From the NCBI RefSeq assembly GCF_022134585.1, contig NZ_JAKNCT010000007.1:1-64000 (forward strand): a DNA stretch of 64,000 bases. The letters run 5' to 3'. Made by a program: the position numbers and the translations under genes. Below are positions 47,851 through 57,938 of this stretch, piece after piece (the stretch's first letter is position 1; each line of letters starts with the position of its first letter). Under the pieces are notes generated by a model. That model was not told the DNA's origin and did not search any database. It saw only the letters and a list, made by a program, of their open reading frames with translations. Source of the stretch: Mesosutterella porci (GTDB lineage Bacteria > Pseudomonadota > Gammaproteobacteria > Burkholderiales > Burkholderiaceae_F).

Positions 47851-47901
47851 GCCCTGCCGCTGCAGGGCGGCCCCGTGCCGGTCTTCTCTCACCGACCGGC
47901 C
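47851..47901. terminator. two tandem hairpins between convergent hemB and hslR
   Basis: CCGCCCTGC/GCAGGGCGG (about 47850-47871) and GCCGGTC/GACCGGC (about 47876-47899) follow each other. The second overlaps the hslR stop. T-tracts are poor, so these may act as Rho-assisted or weak terminators for the two converging transcripts. Confidence 0.5.
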
Positions 47902-48284
47902 TTAAAGGCCCGCAGTCGCCTGCCCTCGCGCTTTGTTGGACGGCCACCCCTGATGGAGCGGGCCGGCTCCGCCGCCAGCTTAAGTATTTCCTTCCTGTGC
48001 TTTCTTAATTCACGGCTGGACTCGGTCTCCTCGTAAAGCTTCGAGGCTTCTGAGGCCGAACCCCGTTTGTCGCTCAGTCCGGTGACACGCACCTCCATCA
48101 GCTCCTCGCCCCGGCGGATCGACAGCAACATGCCGGGCCTGACCTCCCTGGAGGACTTCAGCCTCTCGCCCTCGCAGGTCACGCGCCCGGTGGCTATGGC
48201 ATCCTGCGCAAGAGACCTTGTCTTGAAAAAACGCGCGGCCCAAAGCCATTTATCGAGCCGTACATCTTCTGCTTCTTTTTGCAT
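47889..48284 (-). CDS. hslR: heat shock protein 15, S4-domain RNA-binding protein
   Basis: 131 aa. N-terminal S4 domain RLDKWLWAARFFKTRSLAQ, GRV and SREVRPGMLLSI, then a charged C-terminal helix (about 95-131). Hsp15 binds free 50S subunits that carry nascent chains and helps rescue stalled ribosomes. It lies downstream of the alpha operon terminator. Confidence 0.92.
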   Translation of the reverse strand: MQKEAEDVRLDKWLWAARFFKTRSLAQDAIATGRVTCEGERLKSSREVRPGMLLSIRRGEELMEVRVTGLSDKRGSASEASKLYEETESSRELRKHRKEILKLAAEPARSIRGGRPTKREGRRLRAFKAGR

Positions 48285-48295
48285 TTTCGACCCTA

Positions 48296-48332
48296 AGAAA
48301 AAGCGGATCCTGCCGTTTAAACAGAATCCGCT
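48296..48332 (-). terminator. terminator of the S10-spc-alpha ribosomal cluster
   Basis: Minus strand: AGCGGATTCTG pairs with CAGGATCCGCT (one T-G pair) around a 9-nt loop, followed by TTTTTC. It lies 58 nt after the rplQ stop and before hslR. Confidence 0.85.
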
Positions 48333-48389
48333 TCGTCAGCTGCCGGCGCCGGGCGCAGCTGAAGGCCGCACCCGACGGGAAACCCTTGC

Positions 48390-48800
48390 TTACTCAGCCT
48401 TCTTGGCCTCAGCCTTTTCCTCAACAGGCTCGGCCTTCGGGGCGGCCTTTTCGGTGAGCTCCATATAAGCGAGGGGAGCGTTGTCGCCCACGCGGAAGCC
48501 CATCTTGAGGATACGGGTGTAGCCGCCGTTGCGCTTGGCAAAGCGCGGCCCGATTTCGTCAAACAACTTGGTGACGGTCGCACGGTCGCGCAGGCGGTTG
48601 AAAGCGAGGCGGCGGTTGGCAACGGAGGGATTCTTGCCGAGAGTGATCAGGGGCTCGACAATGCGGCGAAGCTCCTTGGCCTTCGGAAGAGTCGTCTTGA
48701 TGGCTTCGTGCTGAAGCAGAGAGACGGCCATGTTGCGGAACATGGCAAGGCGGTGGGAGCTGGTGCGGTTAAGCTTGCGAAGACCTAAACGATGACGCAT
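48390..48800 (-). CDS. rplQ: 50S ribosomal protein L17
   Basis: 136 aa. The conserved N terminus [17 protein letters not shown] and [11 protein letters not shown] are standard; a charged Ala/Glu/Lys tail of about 20 residues is low complexity. L17 is the last gene of the alpha operon, 157 nt after rpoA, a long spacer with an inverted repeat. Confidence 0.97.
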   Translation of the reverse strand: MRHRLGLRKLNRTSSHRLAMFRNMAVSLLQHEAIKTTLPKAKELRRIVEPLITLGKNPSVANRRLAFNRLRDRATVTKLFDEIGPRFAKRNGGYTRILKMGFRVGDNAPLAYMELTEKAAPKAEPVEEKAEAKKAE

Positions 48801-48899
48801 TTTAATTCCTATATTTTCTTTGAAAGTCGAAAAACGACGCTGTACCCGACTCTTCTATCCCCCGAAGGGGCGGACGGGTTATGAACGCCTGTGCTGCAC

Positions 48900-48943
48900 G
48901 CACAAAGCAAGGGCGGAGATTACTCTCTTTTCCTGCTTTGTGC
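48900..48943. repeat. inverted repeat in the rpoA-rplQ spacer
   Basis: GCACAAAGCA (48900-48909) and TGCTTTGTGC (48934-48943) are perfect inverted copies. With the 24-nt loop they form an intercistronic stem without a T-tract. It may act as a processing or stability element; no known L17 or alpha regulatory site has this shape to my knowledge. Confidence 0.6.
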
Positions 48944-48957
48944 AAATAAAACAAAAG

Positions 48958-49965
48958 TTAACGCTCAAGTCCCTGCGGCGGCCAGTTTTCCAGCTTCATG
49001 CCGAGGGTAAGACCGTGAGCTGCAAGAACCTCCTTGATTTCGTTGAGGGACTTGCGGCCGAGGTTCGGGGTCTTGAGCAGCTCATTTTCCGTGCGCTGAA
49101 TCAGATCGCCGATGTAGTAGATGTTCTCGGCCTTCAGGCAGTTGGCGGAGCGCACGGTCAGCTCGAGGTCATCGACCGGACGCATGAGGATCGGGTCAAG
49201 CGGCGGCGGATTGCTGGCGCCAGCTTCTTCCACAACAGCCTCATTCTTGTCGGCGGCTTCAGTCGTGATGGAACCGAAGACAGTGAGCTGGTCCTGCAGG
49301 ATCCTAACGGCTTCGCGGAGTGCGTCCTCGGGCGTAATCACACCGTTGGTCACGATCTCGAGCGCGAGCTTGTCGAGGTCGGTCCTCTGACCGACGCGGG
49401 CGGAGCTCACCTGATAGGCGACGCGCAGAATCGGGCTGAAGGAAGCGTCCATGATCAGGCGGCCGATCTGCTGGCGCGAGTGGTCGTCCTCAAAAGCACG
49501 AACATTGCCGGGCTGATAGCCGCGTCCCTTTTCAACCTTCACCTGCATTTCCAGGCGGCCGCCCGAGAGATGGGCGATGACATGGTCAGGATTCTGGATC
49601 GTCACGTCATGCGGCAGCTCGAAATCCGCCGCGGTTACCACCGTATTGCCTTCCTTGCGGAGCATCAGGGAGACTTCATCGCGGCCCTCGAGCTTGAAGA
49701 TGACGCCCTTCAGGTTCAGCAGGATGTCGACGACGTCTTCCATGACGCCTTCAATCTGGGAGTACTCGTGAACGATGCCCGTGATCTGGGCTTCAGTAGG
49801 AGCGTACCCGACCATGGAGGCGAGGAGAATGCGGCGCAGGGCATTGCCCAGCGTGTGGCCATAGCCGCGTTCAAACGGCTCCAGTGTGATGACGGCCCTG
49901 TTAGGGTTTTTCTCATCAACCGCAACGTCAATTGTGTTGGGCTTGAGAAGTTCAGCGTTGAACAT
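48958..49965 (-). CDS. rpoA: RNA polymerase alpha subunit
   Basis: 335 aa. N-terminal assembly domain ([19 protein letters not shown], residues about 33-51) and C-terminal DNA-binding domain ([38 protein letters not shown]). Start [13 protein letters not shown] matches the family. It lies 163 nt after rpsD, longer than usual. Confidence 0.98.
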   Translation of the reverse strand: MFNAELLKPNTIDVAVDEKNPNRAVITLEPFERGYGHTLGNALRRILLASMVGYAPTEAQITGIVHEYSQIEGVMEDVVDILLNLKGVIFKLEGRDEVSLMLRKEGNTVVTAADFELPHDVTIQNPDHVIAHLSGGRLEMQVKVEKGRGYQPGNVRAFEDDHSRQQIGRLIMDASFSPILRVAYQVSSARVGQRTDLDKLALEIVTNGVITPEDALREAVRILQDQLTVFGSITTEAADKNEAVVEEAGASNPPPLDPILMRPVDDLELTVRSANCLKAENIYYIGDLIQRTENELLKTPNLGRKSLNEIKEVLAAHGLTLGMKLENWPPQGLER

Positions 49966-50033
49966 TGGTTGACTATCCTATTCAATACCCTCGGCTCGTT
50001 ACACCGATAAGGCTGATGGAGGTCAGGGGCTGA

Positions 50034-50117
50034 GGAAAAAACGCGGACAGCGCCCCAGTTGGTCCATCCGCGTCTGAAAATTGTAACTGGCCGATTCCCC
50101 GCTGGGGAACCGGTCAG
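50034..50117 (-). other. two stem-loops in the rpsD-rpoA spacer
   Basis: Proximal to rpsD, CTGACCGGTTCCCC pairs with GGGGAATCGGCCAG around AGC (50117-50087). Further on, ACGCGGA pairs with TCCGCGT followed by TTTTTT (about 50077-50035), a terminator-like element inside the alpha operon. These could let rpoA be expressed at a level different from rpsD, or protect mRNA ends. Confidence 0.6.
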
Positions 50118-50128
50118 ATGCAGCCTGA

Positions 50129-50755
50129 TTAACGAGAATAAAGTTCAACGATCAGGGCTTCGTTGACCTCAGGGTTGAACTCTTCGCGCTCAGGCAGGTT
50201 CTTGAAGGTGCCTTCAAACTTCTTGGCATCGACGGAGACCCAGCCGGGGAAACCGTTCTGGGTAGCCAGTTCAAGAGCCTCGGCGATGCGGGCCTGCTTG
50301 CGGGCCTTCTCGCGGACGGAGACGACATCCCCGGCTTTCACCAGGGCGGAAGGAATATCGACGCGCTGTCCGTTGACAGCGATCGCGCCGTGGTTCACCA
50401 GCTGGCGGGCTTCTGCACGGGTGGATGCAAAGCCCATACGGTAAACCACATTGTCAAGGCGGCTCTCAAGGAGCAGCATAAGGTTTGTACCAGTGTTGCC
50501 GCGCCGGGCTTCAGCGGTCTTGAAAATGCGGCGGAACTGGCGCTCAAGGATGCCGTACATGCGCTTGACCTTCTGCTTTTCGCGAAGCTGGGTGCCGTAG
50601 TCGGACATCCTGGCGCCGGAAATCTTGCCGTGCTGGCCCGGTTTGGTTTCGGCGTCCTTAACTTTCGAGTCGAAGGAACGGCGAGCGCTCTTCAGGTTGA
50701 GATCACAACCCTCACGACGCGCGAGCTTGAGCTTGGGACCGAGATAACGTGCCAT
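50129..50755 (-). CDS. rpsD: 30S ribosomal protein S4
   Basis: 208 aa. Starts [16 protein letters not shown], with [16 protein letters not shown] and the S4 domain [25 protein letters not shown]. The zinc-binding cysteines of some S4 proteins are absent. S4 nucleates 30S assembly and often represses alpha operon translation. Confidence 0.98.
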   Translation of the reverse strand: MARYLGPKLKLARREGCDLNLKSARRSFDSKVKDAETKPGQHGKISGARMSDYGTQLREKQKVKRMYGILERQFRRIFKTAEARRGNTGTNLMLLLESRLDNVVYRMGFASTRAEARQLVNHGAIAVNGQRVDIPSALVKAGDVVSVREKARKQARIAEALELATQNGFPGWVSVDAKKFEGTFKNLPEREEFNPEVNEALIVELYSR

Positions 50756-50845
50756 TTAAATTAGCCTCTCTTATCCTGCGGAATCACTCCGCATTCAGTC
50801 TTTTCTCTCGGTTGATGGAGAAAGGACACGGAAATGTTGTTGATG

Positions 50846-51268
50846 TTAAACGCGGCGGCGCTTCGAAGGACGCACACCGTTGTGCGGGATCGGGGTCACG
50901 TCCTGGATGGAGGTGACGCGAATACCCACGGAGTTCAGGGCGCGGATGGAGCTCTCGCGGCCGGGGCCGGGCCCGGTGACCTGAACGTCGACGCTCTTAA
51001 GGCCGAATTCAAGGGCAGCGCGGGCAGCCTGTTCGCTGGCCACCTGAGCGGCGAACGAAGTGGACTTGCGCGAGCCTTTGAAACCCTGAGCGCCGGAAGA
51101 AGACGCCGAAATGACGTTCCCCTGGCGATCGGTGATGGAAATAATCGTGTTGTTGAAGGACGCGTGGATGTGCGCGACGCCTTCCGTCACGACCTTGCGG
51201 ACCTTCTTGCGGCCGCGGGCGGCAGAAGCGGATCCTGCGGCTTTCTTATTGGTAGTTGTGCCAGCCAT
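50846..51268 (-). CDS. rpsK: 30S ribosomal protein S11
   Basis: 140 aa, with [15 protein letters not shown] and [13 protein letters not shown], and the end [14 protein letters not shown]. The N-terminal 25 residues (Thr/Lys/Ala-rich) extend beyond the core. Follows rpsM by 14 nt. Confidence 0.98.
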   Translation of the reverse strand: MAGTTTNKKAAGSASAARGRKKVRKVVTEGVAHIHASFNNTIISITDRQGNVISASSSGAQGFKGSRKSTSFAAQVASEQAARAALEFGLKSVDVQVTGPGPGRESSIRALNSVGIRVTSIQDVTPIPHNGVRPSKRRRV

Positions 51269-51282
51269 TCTTTACCTCGAAA

Positions 51283-51648
51283 TTACTTCTTGAGCGTGAC
51301 ACCAACCTTGCGCGGTCCCTTGCGGGTGCGGGCGTTGGTGCGAGTACGCTGACCACGGACCGGAAGCCCACGGCGATGACGCATGCCGCGATAGGTCCCC
51401 AGGTCGATCAGACGCTTGATCGAAAGCTGAATTTCACGACGGAGGTCACCCTCAACGGTGAACTTGGAAACCGCATCGCGGATCTTCTCAAGCTCTTCAT
51501 CATTGAGGTCTTTGACCAACTTGTCCTGCGGAACACCGCAGGCATCACAGATGTCGCCAGCGCGGGTGCGGCCGATGCCATAAATGGCGGTCAACCCGAT
51601 GACGGCATGCTGATTCGGCGGAATATTAATACCGGCGATACGAGCCAT
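51283..51648 (-). CDS. rpsM: 30S ribosomal protein S13
   Basis: 121 aa; [26 protein letters not shown] start and the basic C-terminal tail [19 protein letters not shown]. It contacts the tRNA and 23S bridge B1. First gene of the alpha operon, 18 nt after rpmJ. Confidence 0.98.
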   Translation of the reverse strand: MARIAGINIPPNQHAVIGLTAIYGIGRTRAGDICDACGVPQDKLVKDLNDEELEKIRDAVSKFTVEGDLRREIQLSIKRLIDLGTYRGMRHRRGLPVRGQRTRTNARTRKGPRKVGVTLKK

Positions 51649-51666
51649 TTTTTTTTCCTTACCTCT

Positions 51667-51780
51667 TTAGCCTTGACGCTGCTTGTGACGCGGATCGCTG
51701 CAGATCACGCGCAAAACACCCTTGCGCTTGACGATCTTGCAGTTGCGGCACATCTTTTTAACCGAAGCTGCTACCTTCAT
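51667..51780 (-). CDS. rpmJ: 50S ribosomal protein L36
   Basis: 37 aa reading [17 protein letters not shown] at the N terminus and DPRHKQRQG at the end. The zinc-binding form, with Cys11, Cys14, Cys27 and His32. GGAGA precedes the ATG. It sits between secY and rpsM where infA is often also found; infA is absent here. Confidence 0.97.
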   Translation of the reverse strand: MKVAASVKKMCRNCKIVKRKGVLRVICSDPRHKQRQG

Positions 51781-51792
51781 TTTCATCTCCAG

Positions 51793-51813
51793 CCATGCCG
51801 CTCAGCGGCATGG
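51793..51813. repeat. 21-bp near-perfect palindrome upstream of rpmJ
   Basis: CCATGCCGCT and AGCGGCATGG flank a single C. It lies 13 nt before the rpmJ start in the 199-nt secY-rpmJ spacer. It could be a hairpin at the end of secY mRNA or a control site; the rest of the spacer (51814-51979) is unassigned. Confidence 0.6.
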
Positions 51814-51979
51814 GTTCTGATGCTCTTGACAAGAAGGAGGGAGCATATACCATTTTCGGGATTTGCACAACCGGATTGAACAAAAAATGATCTCACCGGC
51901 TGCGCAATCCCGAGCCATGGAGCCCGGTCCCCTTGTCGCGGCTTTTGCAGAAAGCCGCCGGCACCGTATTATGCCGGGG

Positions 51980-53305
51980 TCAAAGTCCCCGACCAAAGCC
52001 TTGGAAGTTTGTCTTCCTCAGCAAACTTTCATACTGCTGTGACATCAGGTAAGCCTGGACCTGAGTCATGAAGTCCATCGCCACCACCACAACGATGAGC
52101 AACGATGTACCGCCAAAATAGAACGGAACGTTGAACTTCAGGTTCAGGAATTCAGGAACCAGACACACAAACACCAGGTAAATCGCACCACTCAGCGTGA
52201 GCCTCTGGAGGATCCGATCGACATACTTCGCCGTCTGATCCCCAGGACGGATGCCGGGGATAAACGCCCCGCCCTTCTTCAGATTTTCCGCCGTCTCCTT
52301 CGGATTAAAGACAAGAGCCGTGTAGAAGTAGGCGAAAAACACGATCAGCGCAGCATACAGCAGCGTGTAGATCGGCTGTCCCGGCGAGAGCGAAGAGGCA
52401 AGATCGCGCAACCAGCGGTTGGAGTCGCTGGCCGTCATCCAGCCTGCCACCGTCGCAGGAAACAGAATCAGGGAAGAGGCGAAAATCGGCGGAATCACGT
52501 TGGCCATGTTTATCTTCAGGGGAAGATAGGTCGACTGCCCCCCGACGATATTCCGGCCAATCTGGCGCCGCGCGTAATTCACCGTAATACGACGCTGCGC
52601 CCTCTCCATGAACACCACGAAGGCGGTCACGAGAAGGACCACGGCGATCACGAAGATAGCCGCGAGCGGGCTGATGGCTCCAGTGCTCACCAGCGACATC
52701 AGGCCGGACGCCGCATTGGGAAGCCCCGCGACGATACCGGCGAAGATGATGATGGAGATACCGTTGCCAAGCCCTCTTTCCGTAATCTGCTCGCCCAGCC
52801 ACATCAGGAACATAGTCCCGGTCACCAGCGAGACCACGCAGGTGAACTGGAAGACCGGACCCGGATTGACGACCAGGCCCGGCTGGGTCTGCAGTGCCAC
52901 GGAAATGCCCAGGGCCTGAAACAGGCCCAGGAACAGAGTCGTATAGCGAGTGTACTGAGTGATTTTTCTGCGGCCGGACTCTCCCTCTTTTCTCAGAGCT
53001 TCAAGGGAGGGCATCACATAGGACAGCATCTGCAGAATAATGGCTGCAGAAATATACGGCATGATGCCCAGGGCAAAAAGCGAAAAACGAGAGAGCGCCC
53101 CGCCGGAGAACATGTTGAACAGCCCGAGAATGCCGCCCTGCTGCTGATTGAACAGCTGCTGGAGCATATCAGGGTCAATGCCCGGAACCGGAATGTGAGC
53201 TCCGATCCGGTAGACGATCAGAGCAAAGGCAAGGAACAGCAGACGGCGCTTGAGGTCGCCGTACTTGCTTCCGCTCTGCTCTTTTTTGTTTCGGCTGTAC
53301 GCCAC
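51980..53305 (-). CDS. secY: preprotein translocase subunit SecY
   Basis: 441 aa, ten membrane helices; channel of the Sec translocon. Motifs: [13 protein letters not shown] (plug-helix region), [18 protein letters not shown]-like [19 protein letters not shown] and the cytoplasmic loop [13 protein letters not shown]. Follows rplO by 22 nt. Confidence 0.98.
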   Translation of the reverse strand: MAYSRNKKEQSGSKYGDLKRRLLFLAFALIVYRIGAHIPVPGIDPDMLQQLFNQQQGGILGLFNMFSGGALSRFSLFALGIMPYISAAIILQMLSYVMPSLEALRKEGESGRRKITQYTRYTTLFLGLFQALGISVALQTQPGLVVNPGPVFQFTCVVSLVTGTMFLMWLGEQITERGLGNGISIIIFAGIVAGLPNAASGLMSLVSTGAISPLAAIFVIAVVLLVTAFVVFMERAQRRITVNYARRQIGRNIVGGQSTYLPLKINMANVIPPIFASSLILFPATVAGWMTASDSNRWLRDLASSLSPGQPIYTLLYAALIVFFAYFYTALVFNPKETAENLKKGGAFIPGIRPGDQTAKYVDRILQRLTLSGAIYLVFVCLVPEFLNLKFNVPFYFGGTSLLIVVVVAMDFMTQVQAYLMSQQYESLLRKTNFQGFGRGL

Positions 53306-53327
53306 GTTCTACCTCACTGAAGAAAGA

Positions 53328-53768
53328 TTACTCTGCAGCGACAACCGTGCCGCCGGCGGCCTCGATGGCCGCCTTGGCGCCTTTGGTCACGCTCAGCCCC
53401 CGGACCGTCACCTTGCGGGTGATCTTGCCGGACAGGATGACGCGGGCTTCAGCGGTGAGCGGCGACACGACATTCGCCTTCTTCAGAACAAGCAGATCGA
53501 TCTCGTCAACCGGGAGCTTCTCAAGGTCGCTCAGGCGGACTTCCTCCACATACTTGTGGGTAAGGGAGGTGAAGCCGCGCTTCGGCAGACGGCGGTAGAT
53601 CGGCATCTGGCCGCCTTCGAAACCCACCTTGTGGAAGCCGCCAGCACGGGACTTCTGGCCCTTGTGACCACGAGTAGCGGTCTTGCCCATGCCGGAGCCA
53701 ACGCCGCGGCCGACACGGCGGACCGCGGACTTGGAACCCTCAGCGGGCTTAATCGTATTCAAACGCAT
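53328..53768 (-). CDS. rplO: 50S ribosomal protein L15
   Basis: 146 aa. [15 protein letters not shown] start, [19 protein letters not shown] glycine-rich segment and [18 protein letters not shown] late 50S assembly protein. Standard spc order. Confidence 0.98.
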   Translation of the reverse strand: MRLNTIKPAEGSKSAVRRVGRGVGSGMGKTATRGHKGQKSRAGGFHKVGFEGGQMPIYRRLPKRGFTSLTHKYVEEVRLSDLEKLPVDEIDLLVLKKANVVSPLTAEARVILSGKITRKVTVRGLSVTKGAKAAIEAAGGTVVAAE

Positions 53769-53782
53769 TTTTTATCCTCAGA

Positions 53783-53965
53783 TCATTCAGCACGCACAAG
53801 GTAGGAAACCTTGTTGATCATGCCGCGCACGGCAGGCGTGTCTTCGAGCTCGCGGGTCTGGCGGATCTTCTTCAGGCCCAGGCCGAGAACCGTCTTGCGG
53901 TGGTCAGCCTTGCAGCCGATCGGGCTGCGAACCAGGGTGACTTTAACAGTCTTCTTGTCAGCCAT
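53783..53965 (-). CDS. rpmD: 50S ribosomal protein L30
   Basis: 60 aa; [20 protein letters not shown] and [21 protein letters not shown] are the L30 signature. Standard length. Between rpsE and rplO with short spacers. Confidence 0.98.
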   Translation of the reverse strand: MADKKTVKVTLVRSPIGCKADHRKTVLGLGLKKIRQTRELEDTPAVRGMINKVSYLVRAE

Positions 53966-53981
53966 TTAATCTTCTCCAAAC

Positions 53982-54494
53982 TTAGCCAACAAGATCCTCG
54001 ACCTTCTTGCCGCGCTTGGCTGCAATCTCGGCCGGAGAACGCATGTTGCTCAGAGCATCAAAAGTCGCGCGAACCATGTTGTAGGGATTCGCAGAGCCAT
54101 AGGACTTGGCAAACACATCGGTGATGCCAATGGCGTTGCAGATGGCGCGCATCGGGCCGCCGGCGATAATGCCGGTACCTTCAGGAGCCGGGCGCAGCAT
54201 CACGGTGGAAGCGCCGTGGTGGCCGGTGACGACGTGGTAGACGGTCCCGTGATTGAGCGGGAACTTCTTCATGTCGTGGCGGGCTCGGTCCATAGCCTTC
54301 TGAACGGCAGCCGGAACTTCGCGGGACTTGCCCTTGCCCATGCCGACGCGGCCCTCGCCGTCGCCGACAACCGTCAGGGCGGCGAATGCAAGAATTCGGC
54401 CGCCCTTAACGACCTTGGTCACGCGGTTGACCGCAATCATTTTCTCGCGGTAGTTGTCCTCAGCCGCCGCGTTTTTTCCTTGAAACTTAGCCAT
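53982..54494 (-). CDS. rpsE: 30S ribosomal protein S5
   Basis: 170 aa, with the dsRBD-like N-terminal domain ([17 protein letters not shown]) and the loop [15 protein letters not shown]5 affects translational fidelity and is the target site of spectinomycin-resistance changes. Follows rplR by 14 nt. Confidence 0.98.
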   Translation of the reverse strand: MAKFQGKNAAAEDNYREKMIAVNRVTKVVKGGRILAFAALTVVGDGEGRVGMGKGKSREVPAAVQKAMDRARHDMKKFPLNHGTVYHVVTGHHGASTVMLRPAPEGTGIIAGGPMRAICNAIGITDVFAKSYGSANPYNMVRATFDALSNMRSPAEIAAKRGKKVEDLVG

Positions 54495-54508
54495 AGTTGC
54501 CCATGTCC

Positions 54509-54877
54509 TTAGAACTTGAGACCGGCTTCACGAGCGGCCTCGGCCAGCGCAGCAACGCGGCCGTGATAACGGTAACCGGAACGATCGAAGGCGCAGCTTT
54601 CAATTCCGGCCTTCTTCGCCTTCTCGGCAATGCGGGTGCCCACGATCTTAGCGGCGTTCACATTGCCGCCGTGGCCCTTCACGCTCGCGAGCTGAGCGCG
54701 AACCTCGGGCTCCACCGTAGAGGCAGACACGAGCACACGGCTTCCGTCAGCGCTGATGATGCTCGCGTAAATGTGCAGATTCGAACGATAGACCGTCAGG
54801 CGGTTCACCTTCTGCAGCTTGATGCGGGCACGCGTGGCACGCGCGCGACGCAGACGGCTTTCTTTTTTATTGATCAT
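54509..54877 (-). CDS. rplR: 50S ribosomal protein L18
   Basis: 122 aa. Binds 5S r[23 protein letters not shown]-type N terminus ([17 protein letters not shown]) and [25 protein letters not shown] at the end. Standard length. Confidence 0.98.
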   Translation of the reverse strand: MINKKESRLRRARATRARIKLQKVNRLTVYRSNLHIYASIISADGSRVLVSASTVEPEVRAQLASVKGHGGNVNAAKIVGTRIAEKAKKAGIESCAFDRSGYRYHGRVAALAEAAREAGLKF

Positions 54878-54888
54878 ATCCGTCTCTC

Positions 54889-55422
54889 TTACTTCTTCTT
54901 GGTTTCTTTAATGATGACAACTTCATTCTCGTACCGAATGCCCTTGCCCTTGTAGGGTTCCGGCTTGCGGTAGGAGCGAACATCAGCAGCGACCTGTCCG
55001 ATCAGCTGCTTGTCAGCACCAGAAATAACAATGGAGGTCGGGGTCGGGGTCTTCACGACCACGCCGGCCGGCATTTCATGCACCACAGGATGGGAGAAGC
55101 CGAGCGACAGATTGAGCTTGTTGCCCTGGGCCTGCGCACGGTAGCCCACGCCAACCAGCGTGAGGGTCTTCGTGTAGCCTTCGGAAACTCCCTTGTTCAT
55201 GGAACGCACGATGGCGGTCATGGTGCCGGAGTTCTGATTGGCTTCGCGAGAATCGTCCTTGGCAGAGAACTTCAGGCTACTGCCTTCCTGAACAATGTTC
55301 ACGCGGGGAAGGATGTGGGTGGAAACTTCACCGACCTTGCCCTTGAGGGTGATGCTATCGGCAGTGACCTTGCACTCGACGCCGGAGGAAAGGACGACCG
55401 GAACTTTTGCAATTCGCGACAT
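54889..55422 (-). CDS. rplF: 50S ribosomal protein L6
   Basis: 177 aa from ATG 55422 ([11 protein letters not shown]), the usual start; the longer frame to 55488 only overlaps rpsH. Two L6 repeats: [21 protein letters not shown] and the C-terminal [18 protein letters not shown]. Lies at the GTPase-associated region. Confidence 0.97.
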   Translation of the reverse strand: MSRIAKVPVVLSSGVECKVTADSITLKGKVGEVSTHILPRVNIVQEGSSLKFSAKDDSREANQNSGTMTAIVRSMNKGVSEGYTKTLTLVGVGYRAQAQGNKLNLSLGFSHPVVHEMPAGVVVKTPTPTSIVISGADKQLIGQVAADVRSYRKPEPYKGKGIRYENEVVIIKETKKK

Positions 55423-55435
55423 TCTCTTCCTCCAA

Positions 55436-55831
55436 TTAAGCAACGTAGCACAGGACTTCACCGCCGACGCCGGCAGCGCGGGCCGCACGGTCCGTCATCA
55501 CGCCCTTCGGGGTGGAGACGCTCGCAACGCCCAGGCCGTTCATGACCTGCGGGATATCCTGATGATTCTTGTAGACACGGAGTCCGGGACGGGAAACTCG
55601 TTCAATGCGTTCAATCACAGGGCGGCCGGAATAATACTTCAGGCCGATGCGGAGTTCGGACTTGCCATCCTTGGTGCTAACAGTAAAACCGTCGATATAG
55701 CCTTCGTCTTTCAAGACCTTGGCAATGGCCACCTTCAGCTTGGAGGAGGGCATCACCACTTCCGTCTTGTCGACAATCTGCCCGTTACGGATGCGGGTCA
55801 GCATATCGGCGATCGGATCACTCATGCTCAT
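55436..55831 (-). CDS. rpsH: 30S ribosomal protein S8
   Basis: 131 aa from ATG 55831 ([18 protein letters not shown]); the frame extends to 55900 only by overlap with rpsN. The C terminus [11 protein letters not shown] is standard. In E. coli S8 is the spc operon translational repressor. Confidence 0.97.
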   Translation of the reverse strand: MSMSDPIADMLTRIRNGQIVDKTEVVMPSSKLKVAIAKVLKDEGYIDGFTVSTKDGKSELRIGLKYYSGRPVIERIERVSRPGLRVYKNHQDIPQVMNGLGVASVSTPKGVMTDRAARAAGVGGEVLCYVA

Positions 55832-55847
55832 TGTGTAATCTCCTCGC

Positions 55848-56153
55848 TTACCAGCTGGCCTTGACCAGGCCAGGAATATCGCCGCGCATCGCGGCATCAC
55901 GGATCATGGAACGGGACAGGCCGAATTTGCGGAACGTTCCGCGGGGACGGCCGGTCAGAGCGCAGCGGTTGCGCAGACGAACCGGGCTTGCATTGCGGGG
56001 CAGAGCCTGCAACTGCGCGCGGGCTTCCATCCGCTCTTCCATCGTGCGAGTGGAGTCGTTGATAATCGCCTTGAGAGCAGCGCGCTTGGCCGCGAACTTA
56101 GCGACAGTCGCTTCACGCTTCTTTTCGCGATTGATAACTGCGAGTTTAGCCAT
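55848..56153 (-). CDS. rpsN: 30S ribosomal protein S14
   Basis: 101 aa, the long C-minus form without zinc cysteines ([20 protein letters not shown]). Starts [13 protein letters not shown]. Standard spc position. Confidence 0.98.
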   Translation of the reverse strand: MAKLAVINREKKREATVAKFAAKRAALKAIINDSTRTMEERMEARAQLQALPRNASPVRLRNRCALTGRPRGTFRKFGLSRSMIRDAAMRGDIPGLVKASW

Positions 56154-56165
56154 TTGACACCTGCC

Positions 56166-56705
56166 TCAATTGCGGAACGGGAAATTAAAGCCGGCGAGAA
56201 GAGCCTTGCCTTCTTCGTCCGTCTTAGCCGTCGTAGTAATACTGATGTTCATACCGCGGATCGCATCGATCTTGTCGTATTCGATTTCCGGGAAGATGAT
56301 CTGCTCGCGCAGGCCGATGTTGTAGTTGCCGCGGCCGTCGAACGCCCTGCCGGAAACGCCGCGGAAGTCGCGCACGCGCGGGAAAGCGATGGTAACGAGG
56401 CGATCAAGGAAGTCGTACATGCGGTCGCCGCGCAGCGTCACCATGCAACCAATCGGCATGCCTTCACGAATCTTGAAGTTAGCGATGGCCTTGCGGGTAT
56501 ACGTCACGATCGGCTTCTGACCGGCAATCTTGGTCATGTCGCCGACGGCGTTTTCAATGATCTTCTTGTCATTAACAGCTTCACCAACACCCATGTTCAG
56601 GGTGATCTTGGTGATGCGGGGCACTTCCATAATGGACTTGTAGCCGAACTTCTTGGTGAGCTCGGGAACAATCTTTTCGGAGTACAGAGTATGGAAACGA
56701 GACAT
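56166..56705 (-). CDS. rplE: 50S ribosomal protein L5
   Basis: 179 aa from ATG 56705; AAGGAG lies just upstream, spaced for this ATG rather than the GTG at 56708. Signature: [28 protein letters not shown] and [19 protein letters not shown]. Binds 5S rRNA and P-site tRNA. Confidence 0.98.
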   Translation of the reverse strand: MSRFHTLYSEKIVPELTKKFGYKSIMEVPRITKITLNMGVGEAVNDKKIIENAVGDMTKIAGQKPIVTYTRKAIANFKIREGMPIGCMVTLRGDRMYDFLDRLVTIAFPRVRDFRGVSGRAFDGRGNYNIGLREQIIFPEIEYDKIDAIRGMNISITTTAKTDEEGKALLAGFNFPFRN

Positions 56706-56714
56706 CACGACTCC

Positions 56715-57032
56715 TTAAGCCTTGGCGCCGACAACAGAACCGTCCTTGAACACACGGACTTTCTTGCCGTCAACGATCTTGAAAGACACGCGTTCACCCT
56801 TCTTGGTGGCGGGGTTGAACAGCATGACATTGCTCTGGTCGATCGGCATCGTCTTCTCAACAATGCCGCCAGGCTGGTTGATCATGGGGTTCGGGCGGAC
56901 GTGCTTCTTGACGACGTTGACGCCCTCGACGACCACATGGCGGTCATCAACGCGAGCAACCACAGTACCCTTGGTGCCCTTGAACTTGCCGGTGGTAACG
57001 ATGACTTCGTCACCTTTACGGATACGCTGCAT
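56715..57032 (-). CDS. rplX: 50S ribosomal protein L24
   Basis: 105 aa, KOW domain [20 protein letters not shown] at the N terminus and [13 protein letters not shown]. An assembly initiator protein. Tight spacing to rplN and rplE. Confidence 0.98.
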   Translation of the reverse strand: MQRIRKGDEVIVTTGKFKGTKGTVVARVDDRHVVVEGVNVVKKHVRPNPMINQPGGIVEKTMPIDQSNVMLFNPATKKGERVSFKIVDGKKVRVFKDGSVVGAKA

Positions 57033-57042
57033 CGTTATCTCC

Positions 57043-57411
57043 TTAGATCACTTCAGGAGCCAGGGACACGATCTTCATGAACTGCTCGGTGCGCAGCTCG
57101 CGCGTAACCGGCCCGAAGATACGAGTGCCAATCGGCTCTTTCTTGTTGTCGAGAAGAACGGCGGCATTCTTATCAAAGCGAATGCAGGAGCCGTCCGGAC
57201 GACGAATGGCGGCGGCAGTGCGAACCACAACGGCGTCGTACACCTCGCCCTTCTTGACGCGGCCGCGCGGAGCCGCTTCCTTGACCGTGACTTTGATAAT
57301 GTCACCAACGGTGGCATAGCGGCGCTTAGAGCCGCCGAGCACCTTGATACACATTACTGAACGGGCGCCGGTGTTGTCGGCGACGTCCAGTCGAGTTTGC
57401 ATCTGAATCAT
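57043..57411 (-). CDS. rplN: 50S ribosomal protein L14
   Basis: 122 aa. [20 protein letters not shown] start and the C-terminal [19 protein letters not shown]. First gene of the spc operon, downstream of a clear promoter with a roughly 150-nt leader. Confidence 0.98.
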   Translation of the reverse strand: MIQMQTRLDVADNTGARSVMCIKVLGGSKRRYATVGDIIKVTVKEAAPRGRVKKGEVYDAVVVRTAAAIRRPDGSCIRFDKNAAVLLDNKKEPIGTRIFGPVTRELRTEQFMKIVSLAPEVI

Positions 57412-57571
57412 GGCTACTTATTTATCCAACTTATGCCGCAAAAGCGGACAGTATTGGTCCCGTACGGGAGAAAGCTGAAGCGTTCCGAGCCAGCTGGCTC
57501 GTGCGTTTTCAGCTGCTGAGCTGTCTTTCCCTGACAGGCTTGATCACCAGCCCGGAAAAGCAGAGTTCAGG

Positions 57572-57600
57572 ATTATGCCTCAAAATTAAAAGCTTTGCAA
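57572..57600 (-). promoter_or_regulatory. spc operon promoter
   Basis: Minus strand: TTGCAA (57600-57595), a 17-nt spacer and CATAAT (57577-57572), giving a leader of about 150 nt before rplN. It lies between rplN and the intron remnant, so rplN and downstream genes do not depend on reading through the remnant. Confidence 0.75.
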
Positions 57601-57849
57601 CCCAAACTGCTCATGATTTTTCAACCAGGGACCGCGTTAACAAGGAGGAGCCTCCTCTCCGGAATTTCCTCCTCATCTCGGGTCTGCGGGTACCCTTTTC
57701 CGGCTTATTCGTAGAATCCGGAAATGAGCAAGGCGCAGGGTGCCGCAGTATATCCGAAGTTGCTGTGAATTTCAACCGCCCGGCGCAAGGCACATGGCGC
57801 GCTTGAGCGCTCAAAACCTGTCGGCCGGGTCTGGCCGCTGCTGTCTCAA
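57601..57849. other. unassigned spacer between the spc promoter and the intron 3' end
   Basis: No coding frame is convincing. It contains a GGAGGAGCCTCC palindrome (57643-57654, imperfect flanks) and TTGAGCGCTCAA (57803-57814), a 12-bp perfect palindrome. This DNA corresponds to the 3' exon side of the intron insertion. Confidence 0.4.
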
Positions 57850-57935
57850 ATCGAGTAGGAGGCGGGCGGTTCGCCCGCCGTCCTCTCACACCACCGCCCG
57901 TACCGGTCTGGTAGGCAGGCCTCGCGGTCTGTTTA
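57850..57935 (-). ncRNA. group II intron domains V-VI, degenerate
   Basis: The minus strand shows a domain VI-like hairpin (GGCGGGCG pairs with CGCCCGCC around AAC) followed by TCCTACTCGAT, the typical 3' end with the branch-point A region. The preceding domain V is imperfect: ACCGC/GCGGT forms its lower stem and GGCCTG/CAGACC its distal stem with a C-A mismatch. Loss of a perfect domain V suggests a dead ribozyme. Confidence 0.65.
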
Positions 57936-57938
57936 ATG

